A stretch of DNA of 9,641 nt from assembly GCA_031270145.1 (NCBI GenBank), contig JAISYD010000032.1, positions 1-9,641 on the forward strand. The letters run 5' to 3'. Position 1 is the first letter of the stretch. Each line of letters begins with the position of its first letter. This DNA comes from Planctomycetota bacterium. GTDB lineage: Bacteria > Planctomycetota > SZUA-567. Below, one piece after another: positions 1-6,710 of this stretch. The position numbers and the translations under genes are program-made. The notes under the pieces were generated by a model, which did no database searches, was not told the DNA's origin, and was given only the letters and a program-made list of their open reading frames with translations.

Positions 1-6
1 CTACAA

Positions 7-39
7 GGGATGGGGCGCGTCCTCGACGCGCCCCATCCC
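7..39 (-). terminator. Perfect 15-bp hairpin after the flagellin stop
   Basis: A perfect inverted repeat has arms at 7-21 and 25-39 and a 3-nt loop. It begins 29 bases past the flagellin TAA when read on the minus strand. The stem is very GC-rich. The following minus-strand bases are TTGTAG, so the U-tract is poor. It is probably an intrinsic-type terminator or an mRNA 3' stabilising hairpin of the flagellin gene. The window edge hides anything further downstream. Confidence 0.6.
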
Positions 40-68
40 CAATCATTCCAATTGCGCCGCCCCCAACG

Positions 69-302
69 TTACTGCAGCAGGGACAATACCGACTGGGCCT
101 GGGCGTTGGCCTGGCTCACCATGCTGATGCCGGCTTGCGCCAGGACCTGGCTCTTGATGAATTCGGTCATTTCCGAGGCCAAGTCGGTGTCGCGGATGTT
201 CGACTCGGTCTTGAGGTAAATCTTGCCGGCCGAGTCGGTGTTGCCGTCGAGCTGCTTTTTAGTGAAGTTCCGCGGCCGCTTGGGCGGAAAGGGGGGGTCA
301 GG
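69..302 (-). pseudogene. Flagellin C-terminal fragment with no start (remnant)
   Basis: The minus-strand frame ending at TAA 69-71 encodes a classic flagellin C-terminal D0/D1 helix. It contains SNIRDTDLASEM, then EFIKSQVLAQAGISMVSQAN, and ends in QSVLSLLQ. In flagellins this helix pairs with the N-terminal helix in the filament core and carries the export and polymerisation surface. Only about 66 flagellin-like residues (from NFTKKQLDGN) are present. The frame is closed by TAA at 303-305, just beyond the garD stop at 298-300, and has no ATG or GTG start ahead of the conserved part. The N-terminal half and variable domain are therefore missing. There is no promoter or ribosome-binding site of its own. 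It could be a decayed copy left by a rearrangement, a silent recombination cassette, or an assembly join; note the run of seven G at 291-297. The flagellin identity is confident, the origin of the truncation is not. Confidence 0.8.
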
Positions 303-1875
303 TTATGGGGGCGGGGTTGAATACCGCCAGATAATTGTGGAGGCCCAGCTTTTCCGCTTGGGTCCGCCGGCCGGCCGCCACATCAAGGATGAGCTGGAAA
401 AGCTCGGCTCCAAGACTCTCGATGGTCGCGTCCCCGCTGAGGATCCGCCCGGCGTCGATGTCCACCAGGTCGTGCCATTGCCTGGCCAGTTCGCTCCGGG
501 TGACCATCTTGATGACCGGAACCTCGGCTAGGCCGTAGGGGGTGCCGCGCCCGGTCACGAAAACCATGACATTCATCCCCGCCGCCACCTGGGAAGGGCC
601 GCAAACCAAATCGCTAGCCGGAGAGGCGGCGAAAAACAGCCCCTTTCGATCCGGCGGTATTTTCTCGCCAATGCCGAAAACCCCGTGGATCGGCTGCGAT
701 CCCGACTTGGCGATCGAGCCCATGGCCTTCTCGACGATGTTGTTGATGCCGCCCTTCTTGTTGCCGGGGGTGGTGTTGGCGCTCCGGTCGGCCCCGCCCC
801 TGGCCAGATAGGCGTCATACCATGCCATGCACTCAATGAGGTCGTTGGCGACGGCGTTGTCGGCGGCGCGCGCCGCCAACTGGGCTATGCCGTCGCGGAC
901 CTCGGTGATTTCGGAGAAAAACGCCGTCCCGCCGGCCCGCACCACCAGATCGGCCGCCACTCCGGCCGCCGGATTGGCGACGGCGCCGGAAAAGGCGTCG
1001 CTGCCGCCGCATTGCAGGCCAAGCGCCAGATCGGACGCCGGACAGGTCTGGCGCCGCCGGGCGTCCATGGCGGCCAGCCGCTTTTCCGCCGCCCGCATGA
1101 CCGCCTTCAGCATGGCCTCGAAGCCCTGGTGCTCCTCGTCCTGGAGGGTGATGACCTGGGGGGCGCCGCCATCGGGCAGGCGCGGATCCGCCGGGGGACC
1201 GTCCGGGAAAAAGCGCTCCGGGGTGAATTTTTCGCAACCCAGGGAAAGCAGCAGGGAGAAACCGCCGAAATTGGGGTTTTTGGCGATGTTGCGCAAACTG
1301 CGGATGGGTATGTGGGCGTCGGGGGCGTCGATGGCGACGCCGCAGCCGTAAATATGCTCTATGGCCGTCACCCCGTCGACATGGGGGTATTTCGGCAGCA
1401 ATTCGGCCCGGATGCGCTCGGCCGCGATCCGCGCCACCGGAGCGACGCACTGCACCGTGGTGGATATGGCCAGGAGGTTGCGGGAGCCGACCGAGCCGTC
1501 CGGATTCCGGAAGCCCTCGAAGGTCGGGGCCGGGTCGGGTTGGAGCCGGGGCGGCGGATTGGTCGCCGGCCGTGCGGCGACCAGCCGGCGCAACTCCTCC
1601 AGGCTGGGCGAGGGCGGGATGAGCGTCCTGGCTTCCGTCACCCAGGCGCCCCGGCGGATATCCTCCGCCGCCTGGCCGACCCTGACGCCGTAGCGCAGGA
1701 TCGGGTCGCCGGCCGCGATGTCCCGCAAGGCGACCTTGTGGGCTTGCGGAATGTCCTCGATCAGTTCCAGCCCGTCCGGAAAGCGGGCGCCGGCCCTGAG
1801 GCCGCCGGCGTTGGCGATGATCGCCACATTGTCGTCGGGGCTTAAGCGCAGGAAACGGGGCCGATCGTCAGGCAT
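298..1875 (-). CDS. garD: Galactarate dehydratase (GarD, UxaA/GarD family)
   Basis: GarD dehydrates galactarate (meso-galactaric acid) to 5-dehydro-4-deoxy-D-glucarate in the cytoplasm. The product is 525 aa, close to E. coli GarD (about 523 aa). It resembles GarD rather than altronate dehydratase UxaA along its length, by recall of the E. coli proteins: DNVAII and RFPDGLELIE near the start, LPKYPHVDGV at about 160-169, YGCGVAI (176-182), LGCEK (212-216), LQCGGSDAFSG (287-297), TPGNKKGG (369-376), TGRGTPYG (441-448), and an AVFNPAPIT C-terminus like that of GarD. Residues about 14-85 form the SAF-like N-terminal domain with a conserved His at 46. The family needs a divalent metal, usually Fe2+. 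I chose the ATG at 1873-1875 because GAGG lies 7 bases upstream and homology begins just after it; a longer frame to 1965 runs back over the preceding gene. The start overlaps the upstream dehydrogenase stop by 8 bases, which implies translational coupling. Confidence 0.93.
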   Translation of the reverse strand: MPDDRPRFLRLSPDDNVAIIANAGGLRAGARFPDGLELIEDIPQAHKVALRDIAAGDPILRYGVRVGQAAEDIRRGAWVTEARTLIPPSPSLEELRRLVAARPATNPPPRLQPDPAPTFEGFRNPDGSVGSRNLLAISTTVQCVAPVARIAAERIRAELLPKYPHVDGVTAIEHIYGCGVAIDAPDAHIPIRSLRNIAKNPNFGGFSLLLSLGCEKFTPERFFPDGPPADPRLPDGGAPQVITLQDEEHQGFEAMLKAVMRAAEKRLAAMDARRRQTCPASDLALGLQCGGSDAFSGAVANPAAGVAADLVVRAGGTAFFSEITEVRDGIAQLAARAADNAVANDLIECMAWYDAYLARGGADRSANTTPGNKKGGINNIVEKAMGSIAKSGSQPIHGVFGIGEKIPPDRKGLFFAASPASDLVCGPSQVAAGMNVMVFVTGRGTPYGLAEVPVIKMVTRSELARQWHDLVDIDAGRILSGDATIESLGAELFQLILDVAAGRRTQAEKLGLHNYLAVFNPAPIT

Positions 1876-2938
1876 CGCCCGGCCTCGCGAAAGGATCCGG
1901 AAGGGAGCGGATGGCCGCCAGGCTCCGCAACTCCTCCAGCAGGTTGTCCGGGACGTCAATTCCATCGGCGCGGGCGCGGAGGAGGTTCCGGTGCTCGATT
2001 TCGCCGGGAATCATCACCTCCGCCGTCCCCGGGGCCGGCGGGCAGCGCTTGAATTCGTCGAGGATGCCGTCCACCCGCTCCTTGAACAAATCCAGGGGCA
2101 GGAACTTGCGCACGTCGAGGGCGCCCATGAACAGGCCGATGTTCTTGAATCCCTCCGGATCGGGGGAGTTGAAGAAGGAGGTTATCTGCCTGCCGTTCTT
2201 GGCGCCCGAAAGGGCGCTGGCGACAATGTCGATGATCAGGGCGAGGCCGTAGCCTTTGACGCCGCCGAAGGGGAGCATGGCGCCCAGGAGCAGGTCGGCC
2301 GGATTGTTGCTGGGCCGCCCGTACTGGTCGACGATCCAGCCGTCGGGGAGCGGCTTCCCCAGTTTGGCGTAGAGATCCACCTTTCCCCGCGCCGCCGCGC
2401 TGGTGGCCATGTCGAGCAGCAAGCCTGGATGCCGGTCGGCCGGTATGGCGATGCTGATCGGGTTGGTCCCGAGCATCGGCTTGCCGCTCCCGAAGGGCGC
2501 CGTCAGCGGGTTGGTGTTGCAGACCGAGAGGCCGATCATCCCCCGGGCGGCGGCCCGCTGGACATAAAACCAGCCGGCGGCGGCGTGCGAGGTGTTCCGC
2601 ACCGCCGCGAAGCAGACTCCGCCCTCCCCGGCCCGCTCCAGGCACCGGTCCATCGCCTTGGCCGCCACCGTCACCCCCGGGCCGTTGTTGCCGTCGAGCA
2701 ACAAGGTCGATCCGGGCTGATCGCCGTTGACTAGGCTTAATTCGGCGGCCGGCCGTACCTGGCCCAGGCGGATCCTGTCGAAATAGGCCTTCAGCCGGGT
2801 GATGCCGTGGGACGGCACGCCGCGCATCTCCGAACCCACCAGGCTGGCGGCGAAGGTCTCGGCGTCCTCCGGCGGCAACCCGGCCTTTTCCATCACCCCG
2901 GCGCAGAAATCCATCAGCGCCGGCTCGGAACAACGCAT
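1868..2938 (-). CDS. Ldh_2-family malate/L-lactate-type dehydrogenase
   Basis: This 356-aa protein belongs to the Ldh_2 (malate/L-lactate/sulfolactate/ureidoglycolate dehydrogenase) family. Members are soluble NAD(P)-dependent oxidoreductases that act on 2-hydroxy or 2-oxo acids and have a fold unrelated to classical LDH/MDH. Visible family signatures are RGVPSHGITRL with the presumed catalytic His at 44, DGNNGPG (82-88), NTSH (115-118), TNPLTAPFG and LGTNPISIAIP (142-166), DMATS (176-180), and LPFGGVKGYGLALIIDI (222-238). The start at 2936-2938 is favoured by a strong AAGGAGG motif 6 bases upstream; a start at 2968 would lie inside the aldolase gene. It sits 16 bases after the aldolase stop and overlaps garD. 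From context its substrate is probably the C3 product of aldarate cleavage (tartronate semialdehyde or its tautomer hydroxypyruvate), replacing a GarR-type reductase. That is inference; family members have diverse substrates. Confidence 0.85.
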   Translation of the reverse strand: MRCSEPALMDFCAGVMEKAGLPPEDAETFAASLVGSEMRGVPSHGITRLKAYFDRIRLGQVRPAAELSLVNGDQPGSTLLLDGNNGPGVTVAAKAMDRCLERAGEGGVCFAAVRNTSHAAAGWFYVQRAAARGMIGLSVCNTNPLTAPFGSGKPMLGTNPISIAIPADRHPGLLLDMATSAAARGKVDLYAKLGKPLPDGWIVDQYGRPSNNPADLLLGAMLPFGGVKGYGLALIIDIVASALSGAKNGRQITSFFNSPDPEGFKNIGLFMGALDVRKFLPLDLFKERVDGILDEFKRCPPAPGTAEVMIPGEIEHRNLLRARADGIDVPDNLLEELRSLAAIRSLPDPFARPGDA

Positions 2939-2954
2939 GCGGCGCCTCCTTTCC

Positions 2955-3740
2955 TCAAAGGCCGCCAAAAGCCTTGCGGAAGGGGGCGACCCGCTCGCGG
3001 ACGGCCTGGCCCAGGGTCATGGTGTCGGACATGTTGATCACCATGCCGTAGCCGCGGTCATATTTTTCCTTGGCGTCCTCCCAGCCCGAGCCGACGGTGG
3101 CGAGGACTTTCCCGGCCGCGAGAACCTTCTTCTCCACGCCCAGAATCGCCTCCTTGACCGCGGACGCCCCGGGGTTGGCGAAATACCCCATGCTGGTGGA
3201 AAGATCCATGGGGCCGATAAATATGCCGTCCACCCGCTCCACCGCCAGGATCGCGTCCAGGTTCTTGATCGCCTCCACCGTCTCCACCTGGGTGAAGATG
3301 AAGATCGCGTCGTTGGCCCGCTTGAAATATTCGATGGACTGGTTGGCGTAATGCGGCGCCCTTGGACTGCCGGCGATGCCGCGGATCCCGGCCGGCGGAT
3401 ACTGGGCCGCCGCCACCGCCCGGATCGCCTCCTCCCCGGTGTTGACGTAGGGGACAATCAGGCCGTAGGCGCCGGCGTCGAGGATGCGCTTGATGACGAC
3501 CATGTCGTTCCAGGGGGCGCGGACAAAGGGGACGGCCGGGCAGTTCTTCATGGCCTGGATCTGGGTGGTTAGCACTATGATGTCCCCGGGGCCGTGTTCC
3601 ATGTCGATGACGCCCACGTCGACGCCGGACTCGGCGACGATCTCGGCGGTCACATTGCTTCCAGCCTGGAGCCAGCAGGCTGACACCTTGCCCCCGTCCC
3701 GCAGTTTTTCCCGGGCGGGATTCACATTGTCGACAAGCAT
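2955..3740 (-). CDS. HpcH/HpaI-family class II 2-oxo acid aldolase
   Basis: This 261-aa cytoplasmic enzyme belongs to the HpcH/HpaI aldolase family (GarL, RhmA, HpaI). These metal-dependent enzymes cleave 2-keto-3-deoxy sugar acids to pyruvate plus an aldehyde. Alignment by eye to HpaI gives the expected residues: catalytic His 49 in DMEHG, Arg 74 in PFVRAPW, and metal ligands Glu 153 in QVET and Asp 179 in GPMDLS. The length is normal. The ATG at 3738-3740 has GGAGAGG 8 bases upstream, so it is preferred over the in-frame ATG at 3794. It is the first gene of a three-gene minus-strand operon that ends with garD, so cleavage of 5-dehydro-4-deoxy-D-glucarate (GarL reaction) to pyruvate and tartronate semialdehyde is the likely role. 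The sequence is not especially close to E. coli GarL, so another keto-deoxy acid is possible. Confidence 0.88.
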   Translation of the reverse strand: MLVDNVNPAREKLRDGGKVSACWLQAGSNVTAEIVAESGVDVGVIDMEHGPGDIIVLTTQIQAMKNCPAVPFVRAPWNDMVVIKRILDAGAYGLIVPYVNTGEEAIRAVAAAQYPPAGIRGIAGSPRAPHYANQSIEYFKRANDAIFIFTQVETVEAIKNLDAILAVERVDGIFIGPMDLSTSMGYFANPGASAVKEAILGVEKKVLAAGKVLATVGSGWEDAKEKYDRGYGMVINMSDTMTLGQAVRERVAPFRKAFGGL

Positions 3741-3794
3741 GGTATTTTCCTCTCCGAATGAAGGTTGGCGGCCCCTACCCAGGCCAAGCCCCAT

Positions 3795-3822
3795 ATATTG
3801 CGGAAAACGCCGCCCATGTCAA
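3795..3822 (-). promoter_or_regulatory. Sigma70-like promoter of the garD operon
   Basis: On the minus strand a perfect TTGACA (3817-3822) is followed after 16 bases by CAATAT (3795-3800), within an ATATAT-rich patch that could also give -10 hexamers at 17 or 18 bases. Transcription would begin near 3787, leaving a leader of about 47 nt to the aldolase ATG. It is the only promoter-like pair I see upstream of the three-gene operon. Confidence 0.6.
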
Positions 3823-3862
3823 CCCACGGCCCGGCCCGGCGGCGGCCGGCGGCGGTTTTGCC

Positions 3863-3890
3863 TTGTCGCGGCGGCGGAAACGGTTAAGAT
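3863..3890 (+). promoter_or_regulatory. Possible promoter of the M48/STN gene pair
   Basis: TTGTCG (3863-3868) and TAAGAT (3885-3890) are separated by 16 bases on the plus strand. Each matches 4 of 6 consensus bases. The expected start is near 3897, giving a leader of about 57 nt. The -10 is embedded in inverted-repeat sequence described separately. The spacing is plausible but the hexamers are modest. Confidence 0.4.
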
Positions 3891-3914
3891 GGAACCGCTG
3901 GCGGCTTACCGTTT
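3878..3914. repeat. Imperfect dyad over the -10/start region
   Basis: AAACGGTTAAG at 3878-3888 is mirrored by CTTACCGTTT at 3905-3914, with one base missing in the second arm. A further AACCG at 3893-3897 makes a tighter CGGTT/AACCG dyad with 3881-3885. The elements cover the proposed -10 and transcription start of the M48 gene. They could be a repressor operator or fold as a leader hairpin. No regulator gene is visible in the window. Confidence 0.4.
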
Positions 3915-3953
3915 CACCCTGAAGGAGCATCTTACATAGCCATACCATTCGAC

Positions 3954-5468
3954 ATGATGGCGGTCATGCTTTTTCTCGGCTATTACGGCGAGAACCCGAT
4001 TGGAACGCCGCCCGCCCTCATTGATTCGCTTTCATTCCTGGGGCTGCGGGCCGGCGTCCTGTTTTTGATCGCCTCGCTGCTGAACCGCTGTGCCCTGGCG
4101 CTGATCCGCCGCCGCGGGGCGGAAAGCCGTCGCCGCCTGGCGGCCGGCGTCGACATCGGCCTCCGCCTCCTGTTGCTGGCCGCCTACGCCGACGGGCTGG
4201 AAAGCTCGGCCCTGCCCTGGAGCCTCGCCCGCGCCTTGGGCCGGGACCTTTCCCAAAATGCCTTCGCCTTCCAGTTGGCCGGCATCCTGCCCTTCCTCCT
4301 GCTCTTTCCCTGCGCCTGGCTCCCCATGTTCGGCCTGCACCGGGAAATGAGCTTCGGGAACTGGACCAGAGCCTCGTTCCTAATCCACAAGATTCGCTAC
4401 AATCTGTTCCTCCTGCTGGCCTGGCTGCCCTTCGCCGCCGTGGCCGACTGGCTTTCCGGCTTCCTTTTGGCCATTCCGGCCGTTTTTCTGCTGGCGGCCT
4501 GGACCTTCCCGCTCATCCTGGCCCGGGCCTGGGGCTGCCGTCGCCTGACCGATCCGGAAACGCTTTCGCGGCTGGCGCGGCTGGAAACAACCGCCGGGAC
4601 GGGATTTTCCCGCGCCTACCTTTGGGAACCGGGCGGCGGCTACGCGGAAAACGCCGCCGCCGTGGGCATCCTCCGCCCCTTCCGCTATCTCTTCCTCACT
4701 CCTTCCCTGCTGCGGAACATGAGCGGCCCCGAGTTGGATGCGGTCATCCTGCATGAATTGGGCCATGTGCGCCACCGCCACCTGCTTTTCTACTTCTTCA
4801 GCTCGCTGGCCGGCGTCAACGCCTCCGTCGTCATCGCCGCCGTCCTGCCGCTGACCGGGCCTGGCGAGCGCTTCGCCGCCGTCGCCATCCTGCTCCTCAT
4901 TTATTTCCGCCTGATCTTCGGCTGGCTGTCGCGGAACATGGAGCGCCAGGCCGATCTTTTCGCCATGCAAAAGAGCGGTTCAGCCAGCGGCATCGCGAAC
5001 GCGCTGGAAAAATTGGCCTTGGCCGCCGGCCGCATCCGCCTAGCCGGCTCCTGGCACCATTGGAGCATCGCCGAAAGGGTGCGTTTCCTCCGCCAGGCGG
5101 AAAACCAGCCCGCGCTGGCCCGGCGGCACGGCGGCAAAGTTTTCCTGCTGAAGCTGTCCGGCTACCTGGCCTCCATCGCCTTGCTGATCCTGTTGGCTCT
5201 GACGGCGCTAGCCGGGATTGGAACGCCCAGCCTCGCCGATCAACGGGAAACAACCGTAAATCCCGAGGCGCACTGGCGCCTGGTCATGCGGCTCCTTCCG
5301 GATCACCCCGTCCCGCCGCTGCAACTGGCCTATCTGCTGGGCAAGCGGGCGGACGCCCGCCCGGAGGCCCTGCGCCTGGCCCGTTCCGCCTCCAGTCTGG
5401 CCGTCGATGGGGAGGGTCGGGCGGCGGCCGACAAGCTGGCGCGGGAACTGGCCATGGGGGCGCCATGA
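3954..5468 (+). CDS. Polytopic membrane M48-family metalloprotease
   Basis: This 504-aa integral membrane protein carries a zinc-protease site: HELGH at 267-271 followed by VRHRH, preceded by LLRNMSGPELDAVIL, and the downstream SRNMERQADLFAM with the third ligand Glu at 330 and Asp 334. A later HHWSIAERVRFL resembles the M48 (S)HPS-x-x-x-R element. Together these fit M48 (HtpX/Ste24-like) better than M56. Hydrophobic stretches lie at about 27-50, 64-80, 106-125, 148-190 (probably two spans), 278-300, 306-324 and 397-422. Residues about 436-500 form a helical, TPR-like tail rich in Ala and Leu. ATG at 3954 (or 3957) is the first start after an upstream TAA at 3885, but no Shine-Dalgarno sequence is near; GAAGGAG at 3921-3927 is too distant. 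Its stop overlaps the next start as ATGA, so the two products probably work together. The substrate is unknown. Confidence 0.85.
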   Translation: MMAVMLFLGYYGENPIGTPPALIDSLSFLGLRAGVLFLIASLLNRCALALIRRRGAESRRRLAAGVDIGLRLLLLAAYADGLESSALPWSLARALGRDLSQNAFAFQLAGILPFLLLFPCAWLPMFGLHREMSFGNWTRASFLIHKIRYNLFLLLAWLPFAAVADWLSGFLLAIPAVFLLAAWTFPLILARAWGCRRLTDPETLSRLARLETTAGTGFSRAYLWEPGGGYAENAAAVGILRPFRYLFLTPSLLRNMSGPELDAVILHELGHVRHRHLLFYFFSSLAGVNASVVIAAVLPLTGPGERFAAVAILLLIYFRLIFGWLSRNMERQADLFAMQKSGSASGIANALEKLALAAGRIRLAGSWHHWSIAERVRFLRQAENQPALARRHGGKVFLLKLSGYLASIALLILLALTALAGIGTPSLADQRETTVNPEAHWRLVMRLLPDHPVPPLQLAYLLGKRADARPEALRLARSASSLAVDGEGRAAADKLARELAMGAP

Positions 5469-6682
5469 TGCCGCGCCCCCGCCCGTCCCGGACGGCCAGG
5501 CGCCCCGCTCCGCTTGCCGCCGCCCTGTTGGCGGCCTTCCTGCTCGTCCAGTCCGCGCCCGGCCGGCTTGCCGCCGCCGAGGCGGCGCCTCAGCCGCTGG
5601 ATCGGCGGTTGCGCCTGGACATCTGGGGCGGCGGCCTGGCCGGGGCGATTCGGGAAATAAGGGAAAAAACCGGCGTCGCGGCGGTCGTTTATCCGCCCGA
5701 TCTGCCGGAAGAGGAAACCAGCGGCAACCTTTACCTGGTAAGCGGCCAGGTAAGCCTCGGAACCATCCTGGAAAGCCTGGCCAGACGCTATTCCTTCCGC
5801 TACCGGGTCGCCGGCCCTGACCGCGTGGAAATATCCCGCGGCTATGACTGGGTCAGGGACGGGCCGGCGCTCCGCTTTATCGATCTCGATCTTCCGCCGC
5901 GTCCGGAGGAATTGCATCCCGCCGCCATGCGGGAGCTGCTGGGCGAATTCATCAAGCCGCTCCCCTTGTTGTCCGGGGATTATTCGCTGACGATTGAGAA
6001 AAACCCCGTCATGGCCAACCCCGGGGCGCTCCGGGCGGTGGCGGCCCTGCCGCCGGCGCTGGCCGATTATCTTGTCCGGGCGGTGGCCTGCCTGGCCGGC
6101 TCGGCCGGCGACCACCCATTCGCCGCCCCCGGCCGGACCGCCTTGGCCCGGCAGTACGGGGGAGACTGGCGGGCGCTCCTGGATCGCCAGGTCGCGGTTC
6201 CGGGAGACTCCTCCCCGCGTTCCTTTCTGGCCGGGATCGCCTCCCAAGCCGGGATTCCCATAATTGTCTCCGCCAACCCCGCCGGCGCCTCCCTTGCCGG
6301 TTTTACGGCCGGGCGGCTGAGCCTGGGGCGGCTCGGCGCCGAATTGGCGCCCCGGCTGAAAGCGCGCAAACGCGTCTTTCTGGCCGCTGGAGCCCTGCTT
6401 TTCGAGGCTGCCGCCGGCGGCGGCGAAGAAATGGAATTGGACGACCGCGGTCGGGAACTGTTTTGGACCGGACTGGCGGTGGCCGGCTTCGACGCCGGGC
6501 TGGCGGCGACGGACGACGACCCGGGGTTGGCGGCCAGGATCCGCCGCGAGGTCTTCCCCTCCCTCTGGCGGGATCCCGTCACCGCCATCGTCCATAGCCG
6601 GGCGAACGGCCGCCTGGTCGTGATCGCCCCGGCCAATGTCCTTCCGGCCGTGGCGGAAAAACTGGCCGAACTCTCGCGTTGA
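5465..6682 (+). CDS. Exported protein with STN/secretin-N-like domains
   Basis: This 405-aa protein begins with an Arg/Pro-rich N-region, a hydrophobic core (about 16-30) and AAAEA, which reads as a Sec signal peptide. Residues about 46-127 look like an STN (secretin/TonB short N-terminal) domain: a beta start, AIREIREKTGVAAVVYP, then VSLGTILESLARRYSFRYRV and VEIS. A second STN-like unit lies at about 240-314 (SFLAGIASQAGIPIIVSANP onward). The C-terminus NGRLVVIAPANVLPAVAEKL resembles a secretin N1-type repeat. There is no secretin barrel or TonB-dependent barrel. The start ATG at 5465 overlaps the protease stop by 4 bases; another ATG follows at 5468. A longer frame back to 5060 lies inside the protease gene and is rejected. 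It may be a periplasmic sensor, adaptor or substrate of the protease. The specific function is unknown to me; domain calls are by pattern, not by search. Confidence 0.78.
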   Translation: MMPRPRPSRTARRPAPLAAALLAAFLLVQSAPGRLAAAEAAPQPLDRRLRLDIWGGGLAGAIREIREKTGVAAVVYPPDLPEEETSGNLYLVSGQVSLGTILESLARRYSFRYRVAGPDRVEISRGYDWVRDGPALRFIDLDLPPRPEELHPAAMRELLGEFIKPLPLLSGDYSLTIEKNPVMANPGALRAVAALPPALADYLVRAVACLAGSAGDHPFAAPGRTALARQYGGDWRALLDRQVAVPGDSSPRSFLAGIASQAGIPIIVSANPAGASLAGFTAGRLSLGRLGAELAPRLKARKRVFLAAGALLFEAAAGGGEEMELDDRGRELFWTGLAVAGFDAGLAATDDDPGLAARIRREVFPSLWRDPVTAIVHSRANGRLVVIAPANVLPAVAEKLAELSR

Positions 6683-6710
6683 ATGGCGGGGGGCAAATTC
6701 AGGGCCGGCG

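Noticed and set aside
685..1845. A 386-codon plus-strand open frame opposite garD.
   Set aside because: garD on the other strand matches its family from end to end; the antisense translation is Gly/Arg/Ala-rich without domain features.
1718..2734. A 338-codon plus-strand open frame opposite the Ldh_2 gene and the start of garD.
   Set aside because: It is a shadow of two well-supported genes, and its translation shows no family motif.
3741..3794. Upstream in-frame ATG extending the aldolase by 18 residues.
   Set aside because: The added residues are Gly/Arg-rich and outside family homology, the ATG at 3740 has a good ribosome-binding site, and the extension would cover the predicted transcription start.
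5060..5464. In-frame N-terminal extension of the STN protein by 135 codons.
   Set aside because: It lies inside the M48 gene in another frame, is Arg/Gly/Pro-rich, and would bury the signal peptide.
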